Assembly (NCBI GenBank): GCA_016281385.1
Contig: JAEEIN010000178.1
Span: 1-58,590 of the forward strand
Direction: 5' to 3'
DNA length: 58,590 nucleotides
Source of the DNA: Lachnospiraceae bacterium
GTDB lineage: Bacteria > Bacillota > Clostridia > Lachnospirales > Lachnospiraceae
In this document: positions 28,582 to 37,160 of the stretch, one piece after another
How positions within the stretch are numbered: the first letter of the stretch is position 1
Layout: every line of letters begins with the position of its first letter
Program-made: the position numbers and the translations under genes
The notes under the pieces: model-generated
What the model was told of the DNA's origin: nothing
The model's database searches: none
What the model saw: only the letters and a program-made list of their open reading frames with translations

Positions 28582-31445
28582 TGGCTGAAGCAAAGAAGAT
28601 GCTCCCTAAATACGGAGTGATCCATGTTCAGGGAGCGAATGAACATAACCTTAAAAATCTGACGGTGGACATACCCAGAAACGAACTTGTTGTTCTTACG
28701 GGATTATCGGGATCCGGAAAGTCTTCCCTGGCATTTGATACGGTTTATGCCGAGGGACAGAGAAGATATATGGAGTCTCTATCTTCCTATGCAAGGCAGT
28801 TTTTGGGAATGATGGAGAAGCCCAATGTGGAGAGGATCGACGGTCTTTCCCCGGCTATTTCCATCGACCAGAAATCCACCAACCGAAACCCCAGATCCAC
28901 GGTCGGAACCGTGACGGAGATATACGATTATTTCCGTCTTCTTTACGCGCGTATAGGTATCGTTCACTGTCCGGAATGCGGTCGTGAGATCAATCGCCAG
29001 ACTGTGGACCAGATGGTGGACCGTATCCTTGAACTTCCGGAAGGCACGAAGCTGTCCTTGCTTGCGCCTGTTGTAAGGGGCAAGAAGGGCCGCCACGAGA
29101 AGGTGCTTGAGAAGGCGCTTAAATCCGGTTATGTCCGTGCCGTGATCGATGGTAATATGTATGACCTTACGGAAGAAGAAGTCGAGCTTGACAAGAATAT
29201 AAAGCACAATATCGAGATTGTTGTGGACAGACTTGTGGTACGTCCCGATATCAGAAAGCGTCTGGCTGATTCCATAGAGACCGTTCTGAACCTTTCCGAA
29301 GGGCTTTTGTCTGTGGATGTAGTGGGAGGAGAGTCGATAATGTTCTCTTCAAGCTTTGCCTGCCCCGACTGCGGCATAAGCATTCCCGAGATCGAGCCGC
29401 GTTCTTTTTCCTTTAACAATCCCTTCGGTGCATGTCCGGCATGTCTGGGACTGGGCTATAAGATGGAGTTTTCAAAGGAGCTTATAATACCCGACGATTC
29501 TTTGAGTCTGCAGGAAGGCGCCATCGCGATAAACGGTTTTAAGTCTGTTTTTACTCCCTCCAGCTGGAGTTATGCGGTTTTTGATGCCATGGCGAAGAAG
29601 TACGGATTCTCTCTTTCCACGCCTTTCAGGGATTATCCCGATGAGATCAAGGATCTTCTCTGGTACGGAAACAACGGGGAGAAGTTTACCATCGAATATA
29701 CCAGTCACAGAGGCCGAGGGCAGTATACCGTTGATTTTGAAGGTATAATCCGTCTTTGCGAAATGAGGTATCGTGAGACTGCTTCCGAGGCATCGAAGGC
29801 CGAGTACGAAGCATATATGACCATAACTCCCTGTCCTTCCTGCGGAGGAATGAGGCTTAAGAAGGAATCTCTTGCGGTGACGGTGGGAGATCTTAACATT
29901 TTCCAAATCACAAATTTGAGCATTACCGAGTTGTTGGACTTTTTAACGGGGCTTGATCTTTCCGAGCAGCAGCGTCACATCGGTAAGCAGGTACTTACGC
30001 AGATAACCGCAAGGGTGAATTTCCTTAAGGATGTTGGACTTTCATACCTTACTCTGGCTCGTGCCACTGCTTCACTTTCCGGCGGCGAGGCTCAGAGAAT
30101 CCGTCTTGCAACCCAGATCGGATCGGGACTGGTGGGAGTTACATATATCCTTGATGAACCCAGTATCGGACTCCATCAGAGGGACAACGGCAAACTTCTT
30201 GCCACTCTTAAACATCTGAGGGATCTTGGCAATACAGTTCTTGTTGTTGAACATGATGAAGAGACCATGCTTGCGGCGGATCATATCATAGATATCGGAC
30301 CGGGAGCCGGGGTTAACGGCGGTGAGCTTGTTGCTCAGGGAACGGCTAAGGATATCATGAAGGTCAAGGACTCCATAACCGGACAGTATCTTTCGGGTAA
30401 GCTTTTCATTCCCGTTCCGGATACTCGTAAGGAGCCCACGGGCTGGCTCACCGTAAAGGGAGCAAGGGAGAACAACTTAAAGAATATAGACGTGGATATC
30501 CCGCTGGGAGTAATGACCTGTATCACCGGTGTTTCGGGTTCCGGAAAGTCATCTCTGACCAACGAGATCCTTTACAAATATCTTGCAAAGAAACTGAATC
30601 GTGCGCGTACGATCCCCGGAAATTTCGACACCATCGAGGGTATCGAGCAGCTTGATAAGATAATAGATATAGACCAATCCCCTATCGGGCGTACCCCCAG
30701 ATCGAATCCCGCAACCTATACAGGCGTATTCGATCAGATAAGGGACCTCTTTGCAAATACCCGCGAGGCTAAGGAGAGAGGATATTCCAAGGGAAGGTTC
30801 TCCTTCAATATAAAGGGCGGACGCTGCGAAGCCTGTCAGGGTGACGGTATCATCAAGATCGAGATGCACTTCCTTCCGGACGTGTATGTTCCCTGTGAAG
30901 TCTGCGGCGGAAAGCGGTATAATCGGGAAACTCTCGAGGCACTTTATAAAGGAAAGTCTATTTATGATGTGCTGGATATGACGGTGGATGAAGCAGTTGA
31001 TTTCTTTGAGAATGTTCCGTCCATCCGCAACAAGATAAAGACAATACAGGATGTGGGCCTTGGATATATCAAACTGGGCCAGCCTTCAACGCAGCTCTCC
31101 GGCGGTGAAGCCCAGAGAGTGAAGCTTGCGACGGAGCTTTCAAAGCGCAGCACCGGTCGCACCATCTATGTAATGGATGAGCCCACAACGGGTCTTCACT
31201 TTGCGGATGTTCACAAGCTTTCCGAGATCCTTAAGAAACTTGTTGAAGGCGGTAATACCGTTATTGTCATTGAGCACAATCTCGATATCATCAAGACCGC
31301 CGATTACATCATCGATATGGGCCCCGAAGGCGGAGACGGCGGCGGAACCGTTATTGCAAAGGGCACACCCGAGGAGGTTGCAAAGGTGAAGGAGTCCTTT
31401 ACCGGTCAGTACATCAAAATGATGCTTGAAAAGAAGCAGAGGTGA
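28581..31445 (+). CDS. uvrA: Excinuclease ABC subunit A
   Basis: UvrA is the dimeric ABC-type ATPase that finds bulky DNA lesions and hands them to UvrB. The 954-residue protein has two nucleotide-binding domains (Walker [11 protein letters not shown] and [10 protein letters not shown]; signatures LSGGEAQRI and LSGGEAQRV). It also has zinc-binding cysteine motifs, including CPDCG/CPACLG near residue 260-285 and [14 protein letters not shown] near 755-785. It is translationally coupled to uvrB and so probably shares its SOS control. Confidence 0.98.
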   Translation: MAEAKKMLPKYGVIHVQGANEHNLKNLTVDIPRNELVVLTGLSGSGKSSLAFDTVYAEGQRRYMESLSSYARQFLGMMEKPNVERIDGLSPAISIDQKSTNRNPRSTVGTVTEIYDYFRLLYARIGIVHCPECGREINRQTVDQMVDRILELPEGTKLSLLAPVVRGKKGRHEKVLEKALKSGYVRAVIDGNMYDLTEEEVELDKNIKHNIEIVVDRLVVRPDIRKRLADSIETVLNLSEGLLSVDVVGGESIMFSSSFACPDCGISIPEIEPRSFSFNNPFGACPACLGLGYKMEFSKELIIPDDSLSLQEGAIAINGFKSVFTPSSWSYAVFDAMAKKYGFSLSTPFRDYPDEIKDLLWYGNNGEKFTIEYTSHRGRGQYTVDFEGIIRLCEMRYRETASEASKAEYEAYMTITPCPSCGGMRLKKESLAVTVGDLNIFQITNLSITELLDFLTGLDLSEQQRHIGKQVLTQITARVNFLKDVGLSYLTLARATASLSGGEAQRIRLATQIGSGLVGVTYILDEPSIGLHQRDNGKLLATLKHLRDLGNTVLVVEHDEETMLAADHIIDIGPGAGVNGGELVAQGTAKDIMKVKDSITGQYLSGKLFIPVPDTRKEPTGWLTVKGARENNLKNIDVDIPLGVMTCITGVSGSGKSSLTNEILYKYLAKKLNRARTIPGNFDTIEGIEQLDKIIDIDQSPIGRTPRSNPATYTGVFDQIRDLFANTREAKERGYSKGRFSFNIKGGRCEACQGDGIIKIEMHFLPDVYVPCEVCGGKRYNRETLEALYKGKSIYDVLDMTVDEAVDFFENVPSIRNKIKTIQDVGLGYIKLGQPSTQLSGGEAQRVKLATELSKRSTGRTIYVMDEPTTGLHFADVHKLSEILKKLVEGGNTVIVIEHNLDIIKTADYIIDMGPEGGDGGGTVIAKGTPEEVAKVKESFTGQYIKMMLEKKQR

Positions 31446-31449
31446 ATGG

Positions 31450-32085
31450 ATGAAGGAAAAGAAAATTGATCTTAATCTTATATTGAATATGGCGATCGTT
31501 ATCCTGACGATAGTCGGAACCGTTGTCATGATCAATTCCAAGGCCAGTGCTACGGGATTGACCGCAAACGGTTTTCAAAACCTGAAATTTTATACGGTGC
31601 TTTCAAATGAATTTGCGGGTGTTATCGCACTTTGTCAGATCATCGTCCACTTCAGGGGAAAGCCTTATCTCAAGGTCCCCAAACTTGTTGCTGTAACTGC
31701 TGTTACATTGACGTTTCTTGTTGTAGCGGGATTTTTCGGTCCCTTATACGGCTGGCTTAAACTATACAAGCAGGCAAATTTCTATTTCCATCTTGTTGTT
31801 CCGCTTGTATGTATGGTTGAATTTTTCACCGCAAAGAATATAGGCGATCTTACGATCAAACATTGCATGATCGCTTCTTTATCCACAGTGGTCTATGGTC
31901 TTGCCTACCTTGTCAACATCCTTATCAACGGCGTAGGCGTCTGGCCCGAATCCAATGACTGGTACGGCTTCCTCAACTGGGGCATGCCCGTCGGCCTCAC
32001 CATCTTCGCAGGTATAATCCTTACATCCTTCGGAGTGGCATGTCTCCTTAGATTCATAAAGAAAAAGATCAAAAGGGCTTCATAA
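31450..32085 (+). CDS. Six-helix membrane protein, Pr6Pr-like
   Basis: This 211-residue protein has six predicted membrane helices and short loops. The motifs FYTVLSN, a paired HLVVPLVCMVEF segment and NDWYGFLNWG resemble the Pr6Pr/FAR-17a-like membrane family, whose function in bacteria is not known. I start at the ATG at 31450, four bases after the uvrA stop, with AGAGG upstream. It probably rides on the uvrBA transcript. No active-site residues are evident to me. Confidence 0.7.
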   Translation: MKEKKIDLNLILNMAIVILTIVGTVVMINSKASATGLTANGFQNLKFYTVLSNEFAGVIALCQIIVHFRGKPYLKVPKLVAVTAVTLTFLVVAGFFGPLYGWLKLYKQANFYFHLVVPLVCMVEFFTAKNIGDLTIKHCMIASLSTVVYGLAYLVNILINGVGVWPESNDWYGFLNWGMPVGLTIFAGIILTSFGVACLLRFIKKKIKRAS

Positions 32086-32168
32086 AGAAGCCCTTACATT
32101 TAAACAAATAATTCAATGCGTTTATGGTATCATACTTGTTTCAAGATACCAATCACTGTGAATATATT

Positions 32169-32196
32169 AAAAACCGGGTCGAGTGGCCCGGTTTTT
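32169..32196. terminator. Bidirectional terminator between convergent genes
   Basis: AAAAACCGGG pairs with CCCGGTTTTT around an 8-base loop. A-run and T-run on the two sides make it work in both directions, for the membrane protein gene and the hydrogenase gene. Confidence 0.88.
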
Positions 32197-32213
32197 GTGT
32201 GTAAAAGAACTGA

Positions 32214-33836
32214 TCATAACAGGTTATTTTTTTCTTTTTTATTTTTATTTTTTAAATCTTCCAGTTCCCGTTCCTGCTCCTTGTCCTTTTCAAGCTCCTC
32301 GTCGGAGAACTTGAGTTTGAAGGATTCGTCAAGGTGTTCCAGCAGATCCTTGTACTGATTCTTTGTGGCATGGGCGTTCGTGGAAACGCTCTTGTGCTTG
32401 GCAACTGCAGCTGCGGATTTTGCTATGGGCTGAATGGTTCCGGCTCCGGCGATACATCCGCCCGGGCAGGCCATTCCTTCAAGAAGATAACCGTCGTATT
32501 TTCCTGCCTTTGCAAGCTGAAGCAGCTTACGACAATCTGCAAGACCTTCAGCGGCTGCCACATTAATCTCTTTGTCAGGATACATTTCGTGGATGCAGTT
32601 TACAACCGCACCTGCAACGCCTCCGCTTACGGCAAATCCTCGACCGTCACCGCTGGCACCATGCATCGTGTCGTCATCGGGAAGGGATTTGAAGTCCACC
32701 TCTTTTGCTTCAAACATTCCCATTACTTCTTCAAACGTAAGAACAAAATCCACATCACTTCGGATGCTTCTTCGGCTTGCTTCAAGCTTCTTTGCGGCAC
32801 ATGGACCGATGAAAGCCACAAGACAGCCGGGGTGTAACTTCTTTATAAGACGGCCTGTAAGTACCATGGGTGTAAGTGCCATGGAGATACAGTTCGCATA
32901 TTCGGGGAATAATTTCTTTGCCATTACGGACCAGGCAGGGCAGCATGATGTAGCCATAAAAGGAAGCTTTTCGGGAACTTCGGAAACGAAGTCCTTTGCT
33001 TCTTCGATGGTACAAAGATCCGCACCGATGGCTACTTCAACGACATCCTCAAAGCCGAGGGCTTTAAAAGCAGGTCTCATCTTTTCGGGAGTGAAATCGG
33101 GACCGAACTGCCCTGTGGCTGCAGGGGCAATAGCGGCATATACAGGTACATCGGACCTTATTGCCTGAATAACCTGGAAGATCTGTGCCTTGTCTGCAAT
33201 TGCTCCGAAAGGACAGTTTGCAAGACACATTCCGCAGGATACACATTTATCGTAATCAATCTCAGCGCGGCCGTATTCATCTGAGCTTATGGCATTCATT
33301 CCGCAGGCCTTTGCGCAGGGTCTCTGCAGCTTCATGATCGCACCGTAAGGACATACAGATATGCACTTTCCACACTTGATACACTTTGACTCATCAATGG
33401 TGGAATGACCGTTCTTTATTGTTATTGCGCCTTTGGGACATACCTCTTTACAGGGATGAGCAAGACAGCCCTGGCAAGCATCCGTAACGTTTACTACGTT
33501 GTCGGGACATGCGTGGCAGGCAAATTTGATGATATTTATAAGCGGGGGCTGATAATATTTCTCAGGCTTTACACATTCCTCCGCTCCCTGAGTTACCGGT
33601 GCCTGTTCCGCCGCGGTTCTGAAAGAAAGACCCATAGCAAGACGCATTCTTTCACGAACGATAGCTCTTTCCAAAAAGACACTGTCTCTGTATACGGAAA
33701 CTTCACCGGGGATTACGTTGTATGGTATCTCCTCCATTCTTGAAAGATCACCGTCTTCATATTCGTAGGATAACCTCGCAACCTCGGCAAATACACGTTT
33801 TCTTATATCATTTACGGAAGTATATATTCCTCTCAT
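32214..33836 (-). CDS. [FeFe] hydrogenase, group B type
   Basis: This 540-residue iron-sulfur enzyme interconverts protons and hydrogen, usually with ferredoxin, in fermenting clostridia. After a short N-terminal region it has a run of [4Fe-4S] motifs (about residues 108-215, such as CIKCGKCISVCP and CVSCGMCLANCP). The three H-cluster motifs follow: TSCCPAW (about 296-302), GPCAAKKLE (about 344-352) and EGMACPGGCIAGAG (about 453-466). GPCAAKK instead of MPCxxKK is typical of the poorly characterised group B enzymes. The last 30 residues are an unusual Lys/Glu-rich tail. It stands alone, without hydrogenase maturation or electron-transfer genes nearby, so its physiological partner is unknown. 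Confidence 0.9.
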   Translation of the reverse strand: MRGIYTSVNDIRKRVFAEVARLSYEYEDGDLSRMEEIPYNVIPGEVSVYRDSVFLERAIVRERMRLAMGLSFRTAAEQAPVTQGAEECVKPEKYYQPPLINIIKFACHACPDNVVNVTDACQGCLAHPCKEVCPKGAITIKNGHSTIDESKCIKCGKCISVCPYGAIMKLQRPCAKACGMNAISSDEYGRAEIDYDKCVSCGMCLANCPFGAIADKAQIFQVIQAIRSDVPVYAAIAPAATGQFGPDFTPEKMRPAFKALGFEDVVEVAIGADLCTIEEAKDFVSEVPEKLPFMATSCCPAWSVMAKKLFPEYANCISMALTPMVLTGRLIKKLHPGCLVAFIGPCAAKKLEASRRSIRSDVDFVLTFEEVMGMFEAKEVDFKSLPDDDTMHGASGDGRGFAVSGGVAGAVVNCIHEMYPDKEINVAAAEGLADCRKLLQLAKAGKYDGYLLEGMACPGGCIAGAGTIQPIAKSAAAVAKHKSVSTNAHATKNQYKDLLEHLDESFKLKFSDEELEKDKEQERELEDLKNKNKKEKNNLL

Positions 33837-33887
33837 TTCAGCCCTTTCTGACTTTGTTAAAAAATTATCTATCTATGTCCACTGATT

Positions 33888-33916
33888 ATAATAGTGCATA
33901 GCGAACCTATTTGCAA
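33888..33916 (-). promoter_or_regulatory. Hydrogenase promoter
   Basis: On the minus strand TTGCAA (33911-33916) and TATTAT (33888-33893) are 17 bases apart; an overlapping TATAAT at 33885-33890 gives 20-base spacing. The start would fall about 45 bases before the hydrogenase ATG. The surrounding intergenic region (33837-34104) is AT-rich and holds nothing else I can identify. Confidence 0.55.
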
Positions 33917-34047
33917 GGATATTAAAAAACTTATTTAAGTCGCTAAACTATTTTGAAAAATAACCGATATATAGATCAGATAACTCAGATTGTCTTAAGA
34001 AATAATAAAAATTTTTCAAACCCCTTTTATGGTGAACGGCTTTGGGT

Positions 34048-34053
34048 TATAAT
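34048..34053 (+). promoter_or_regulatory. Promoter -10 box of the mbl-flhO-flhP operon
   Basis: A perfect TATAAT lies 51 bases before the ATG of the MreB-like gene. The -35 region (TTTTAT at 34025-34030) is poor, so activation or another sigma factor may be involved. Confidence 0.45.
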
Positions 34054-34104
34054 CTGATTTGATATGTAAATTCGATTACTATGCCATAGAAAGGGGCTTG
34101 ATAT

Positions 34105-35100
34105 ATGCAGTATACAGATATCGGAATTGATCTGGGTACAGCCAGCGTGCTGGTTTATATCCGTGGAAAGGGCGTCGTTTTAAAGGAGCCCTCAGTTGTA
34201 GCATTTGACAGAGATTCAAATAAAATAATGGCGATCGGCGAGGATGCCAGATTGATGTTGGGAAGGACACCCGGTAATATAACGGCGGTTAGACCGTTAA
34301 GACAGGGTGTTATTTCTGATTATACGGTTACGGAGAAGATGATGAAGTATTTCATCCAGAAAGCTATCGGACACCGTACTTACAGAAAGCCCAGGATCGC
34401 AGTATGTGTTCCCAGCGGAGTTACCGAAGTTGAGAAGAAGGCCGTTGAAGATGCAACCTACCAGGCAGGTGCAAGGGAAGTCATCATCATCGAGGAGCCT
34501 TTGGCAGCAGCCATCGGCGCAGGTATCGATATTTCCAAACCCTGCGGAAACATGATCGTCGACATAGGCGGCGGAACTACCGACGTAGCGGTTATTTCCT
34601 GCGGAAGCCCTGTTGCCAGCACCTCCATCAAGGTTGCGGGCGATGACTTCGACCAGGCCCTCAAGAGATATATGAAGATCAAGCATAATCTCCTTATAGG
34701 TGACAGAACCGCCGAAGATATTAAGATTAAGATCGGAACGGCTTATAAGCGTCCCGAACCCGAATATATGGAAGTTAAAGGTCGTAACCTTGTAAACGGT
34801 CGTCCCGATAAGATCACGATCTCATCCGACGAAACCCTTGATGCTTTGGAAGATCCCTGCAACCTTATCCTGGATGCTATCCAGAAGGTTCTTGAGCAGA
34901 CACCTCCCGAACTTTCCGCAGATATTGCGGACCGCGGTATCGTTCTTACCGGCGGCGGAAGCTTGCTTTCCGGTCTTGAGGATCTGATCTCCGACAGGAT
35001 GGGCATCAATACCGTAACGGCGGAGGATCCCATGACAGCCGTTGCTCTCGGAACCGGTAAGTGCGTTGAGTTCCGTGCAAGCTTCAGACCCGAAGGCTAA
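34105..35100 (+). CDS. mbl: MreB/Mbl-type rod-shape protein
   Basis: This 331-residue bacterial actin forms membrane-bound filaments that guide side-wall peptidoglycan synthesis. It has the actin-fold phosphate motifs DLGTASVLVYIRGKG and DIGGGTTDVAVIS and the adenosine motif LTGGGSLLSGL. The name mbl rather than mreB rests on context: the next two genes are flagellar flhO/flhP homologs, the same order as mbl-flhO-flhP in Bacillus subtilis. There is no mreC/mreD nearby, which also favours Mbl. An AAAGGGG ribosome site precedes the ATG. Confidence 0.9.
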   Translation: MQYTDIGIDLGTASVLVYIRGKGVVLKEPSVVAFDRDSNKIMAIGEDARLMLGRTPGNITAVRPLRQGVISDYTVTEKMMKYFIQKAIGHRTYRKPRIAVCVPSGVTEVEKKAVEDATYQAGAREVIIIEEPLAAAIGAGIDISKPCGNMIVDIGGGTTDVAVISCGSPVASTSIKVAGDDFDQALKRYMKIKHNLLIGDRTAEDIKIKIGTAYKRPEPEYMEVKGRNLVNGRPDKITISSDETLDALEDPCNLILDAIQKVLEQTPPELSADIADRGIVLTGGGSLLSGLEDLISDRMGINTVTAEDPMTAVALGTGKCVEFRASFRPEG

Positions 35101-35116
35101 ATAAAAAGGAGTCCAC

Positions 35117-35893
35117 ATGGTAAAAGGTTTATACACAGCATACACAGGAATGATAAACGAGCAGCACCGAATGGACACGCTCACCAACAACCTGGCAAAT
35201 TCAACCACAGTTGGATTTAAGAAGGAAGGCTCAACCAGCCAGTCCTTTGATTCGGTACTTGCGTATAAGCTTAAGGACGCAGCGGACACTCCCAATATCC
35301 CCAAACGTATGGGAATAAACAATCCCGGTGTCAAGATCGGTGAGAACTATACCGACTGGGACCAGGGATCATTTAAAATAACCGACAATACCTATGATCT
35401 TGCATTGTCGGGAGACGGTTTCTTTACCATAGAATTTACGAACAAAGCCGGCGAGACATCTACCAGATATACCCGTGACGGCTCGTTCACTCTCACTACC
35501 GACGGTTACCTTGTCACCCACGACGGCGACTATGTAATGGGTACCAACGGAAGGATAAAACTCGATACTCTTAAAGATTCGAAGATAGATACGCTGGGCA
35601 ATATTTATCAGGACGATAAGCTGGTTGCCACGTTGAAGCTTACGGATTTTGAAGATTATAATTACCTGGAGAAATATGGAGAGAATCTCTTAATACCTGT
35701 AGAAGGAGCTACATTCAGGGAACCCAACGCGAAGGTTTACTCAGGATATCTTGAGATGTCCAACGTAAACATCGTCACTGAGATGGTGGACCTTATAGCC
35801 ATCACCCGTCAGTACGAATCCAACCAGAAGATCATCAGATCCATCGATGAGACACTGGAGATCGCAGCGACCCGTTTAGGCAAATTAGGCTAG
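35117..35893 (+). CDS. flhO: Flagellar hook-basal body protein, FlhO/FlgG family
   Basis: This 258-residue protein belongs to the rod/hook family exported through the flagellar secretion system. The N-terminal motif (MVKGLYTAYTGMINEQHRMD, then NNLANSTTVGFK) and the C-terminal helix ending in SIDETLEIAATRLGKLG are characteristic. It would form part of the distal rod. It lies 16 bases after mbl, preceded by AAAAGGAG, and is followed by a paralog. The 258-residue length is about normal for the family. Confidence 0.88.
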   Translation: MVKGLYTAYTGMINEQHRMDTLTNNLANSTTVGFKKEGSTSQSFDSVLAYKLKDAADTPNIPKRMGINNPGVKIGENYTDWDQGSFKITDNTYDLALSGDGFFTIEFTNKAGETSTRYTRDGSFTLTTDGYLVTHDGDYVMGTNGRIKLDTLKDSKIDTLGNIYQDDKLVATLKLTDFEDYNYLEKYGENLLIPVEGATFREPNAKVYSGYLEMSNVNIVTEMVDLIAITRQYESNQKIIRSIDETLEIAATRLGKLG

Positions 35894-35907
35894 GAGGTAA
35901 AGGCTAA

Positions 35908-36723
35908 ATGGTAAGAAGTCTTTGGACAGCAGCTACAGGAATGCGCGCCGAGCAGACAAACGTTGATACCATCGCAAACAACATCGCAAACGTAAACACT
36001 GCCGGTTACAAAACGGAAGTGAACGAATTCAAGTCACTTCTTTATCAGACCATTCAGACAAAAACAACAAGTGCCAACGGAGATCAGAAGCCCGTAGGAG
36101 CACAGGTTGGATTGGGTGTACGTAATTCAGCCATCACTTCGATCTTCACCGACGGAGCACTTCTTGCTTCCGAAAGCAGCACCGCTTTCGCATTGTCGGG
36201 CCGCGGATTCTTTGCGGTAAGAGGCGAGGACGGAAACACCTACTATACCAGAAACGGTAACTTCAACTGGGCAATGAACGAGCAGGGCGGAATAATGCTT
36301 GCAACAAGCGACGGACTTCCGGTCCTTGATTCTACCGGAAAGCCCATCTCTTTTGGTAAGGAATACGAAGCGGGAAGCATCACCGTAACGGGTGACGGAA
36401 CCTTCTGTTATCCCGACGAGCAGAACAATCCCCAGTCTCTCGGCATCACCTTCGGAATATTCCAGTTTAACAATCCCGCAGGTCTTGAGAAGCAGGATTC
36501 GGGTCTTTTCTCCCAGTCCGCAGCCAGCGGAGCGCCCATCAACGAAACCACGAGCAACATGCTTTCAAAAACAAAGGTTTCTCAGGGCTATATCGAAGGC
36601 TCCAACGTTCAGATCGTTGACGAAATGGTCAACCTGATCACCGCTCAGAGAGCCTATGAGCTTAACTCGAAGGCAATCCAGGCATCCGACGAGATGCTTC
36701 AGCAGGCAAATAACTTAAGGTAA
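35908..36723 (+). CDS. flhP: Flagellar hook-basal body protein, FlhP/FlgG family
   Basis: This 271-residue rod/hook-family protein is a paralog of the gene before it. It starts MVRSLWTAATGMRAEQTNVD, with NNIANVNTAGYKTE following, and ends in the matching C-terminal helix (ITAQRAYELNSKAIQASDEM). In Bacillus FlhO and FlhP form the distal rod that joins the drive shaft to the hook. Its start has an AGGAGG site. The two adjacent flagellar genes indicate a motile organism; the main flagellar cluster must lie elsewhere. Confidence 0.88.
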   Translation: MVRSLWTAATGMRAEQTNVDTIANNIANVNTAGYKTEVNEFKSLLYQTIQTKTTSANGDQKPVGAQVGLGVRNSAITSIFTDGALLASESSTAFALSGRGFFAVRGEDGNTYYTRNGNFNWAMNEQGGIMLATSDGLPVLDSTGKPISFGKEYEAGSITVTGDGTFCYPDEQNNPQSLGITFGIFQFNNPAGLEKQDSGLFSQSAASGAPINETTSNMLSKTKVSQGYIEGSNVQIVDEMVNLITAQRAYELNSKAIQASDEMLQQANNLR

Positions 36724-36749
36724 GCATAAGTAATTGTTGAGGACAGATT

Positions 36750-37097
36750 ATGGCAATGGATATCTCTTCAATGAATTCCCTATATACTGATTTCATTAAA
36801 AACAACGCGACCGCATCAACCTCTTCCGTAGACGGACAGCGTGACTATTCAAAGGCCACGGATGAAGAGCTGATGGAGGTCTGCAAGAAGTTCGAATCCT
36901 ATTTCCTTGAGCAGGTCATGAAGGAAATGTGGAAAACGGTGGATACCGAGACTTCGGATTCCGCATCTATGAATACTCTCACAAGCTACTTTAAGGATGA
37001 ACTCATAAGCAAGACAGCCGAGGAGGCCACGGAAACCAACAGTAACGGCCTGGCTCAGATGCTTTTCGAGCAAATGAAGAGAAATTACAATCTTTAA
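36750..37097 (+). CDS. Flagellar rod-binding protein, FlgJ N-terminal type
   Basis: This 115-residue protein corresponds to the rod-binding domain of FlgJ (KATDEELMEVCKKFESYFLE, then a Met-rich helix and MLFEQMKRNYNL). It lacks the muramidase domain found in proteobacterial FlgJ. Such short proteins probably act as a cap that helps rod assembly, with a separate enzyme cutting the peptidoglycan. It ends the flagellar block directly before a terminator. Confidence 0.82.
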   Translation: MAMDISSMNSLYTDFIKNNATASTSSVDGQRDYSKATDEELMEVCKKFESYFLEQVMKEMWKTVDTETSDSASMNTLTSYFKDELISKTAEEATETNSNGLAQMLFEQMKRNYNL

Positions 37098-37107
37098 GAT
37101 TCTTAAT

Positions 37108-37140
37108 AGCCGCCTTTCCGGGCGGCTGATTTTTTCTTTT
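37108..37140 (+). terminator. Rho-independent terminator of the mbl-flagellar operon
   Basis: AGCCGCC pairs with GGCGGCT around a 6-base loop, followed by a T-rich tract. It separates this operon from recD2. Confidence 0.9.
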
Positions 37141-37160
37141 TACAAAAGTAAGGAAGTTCC

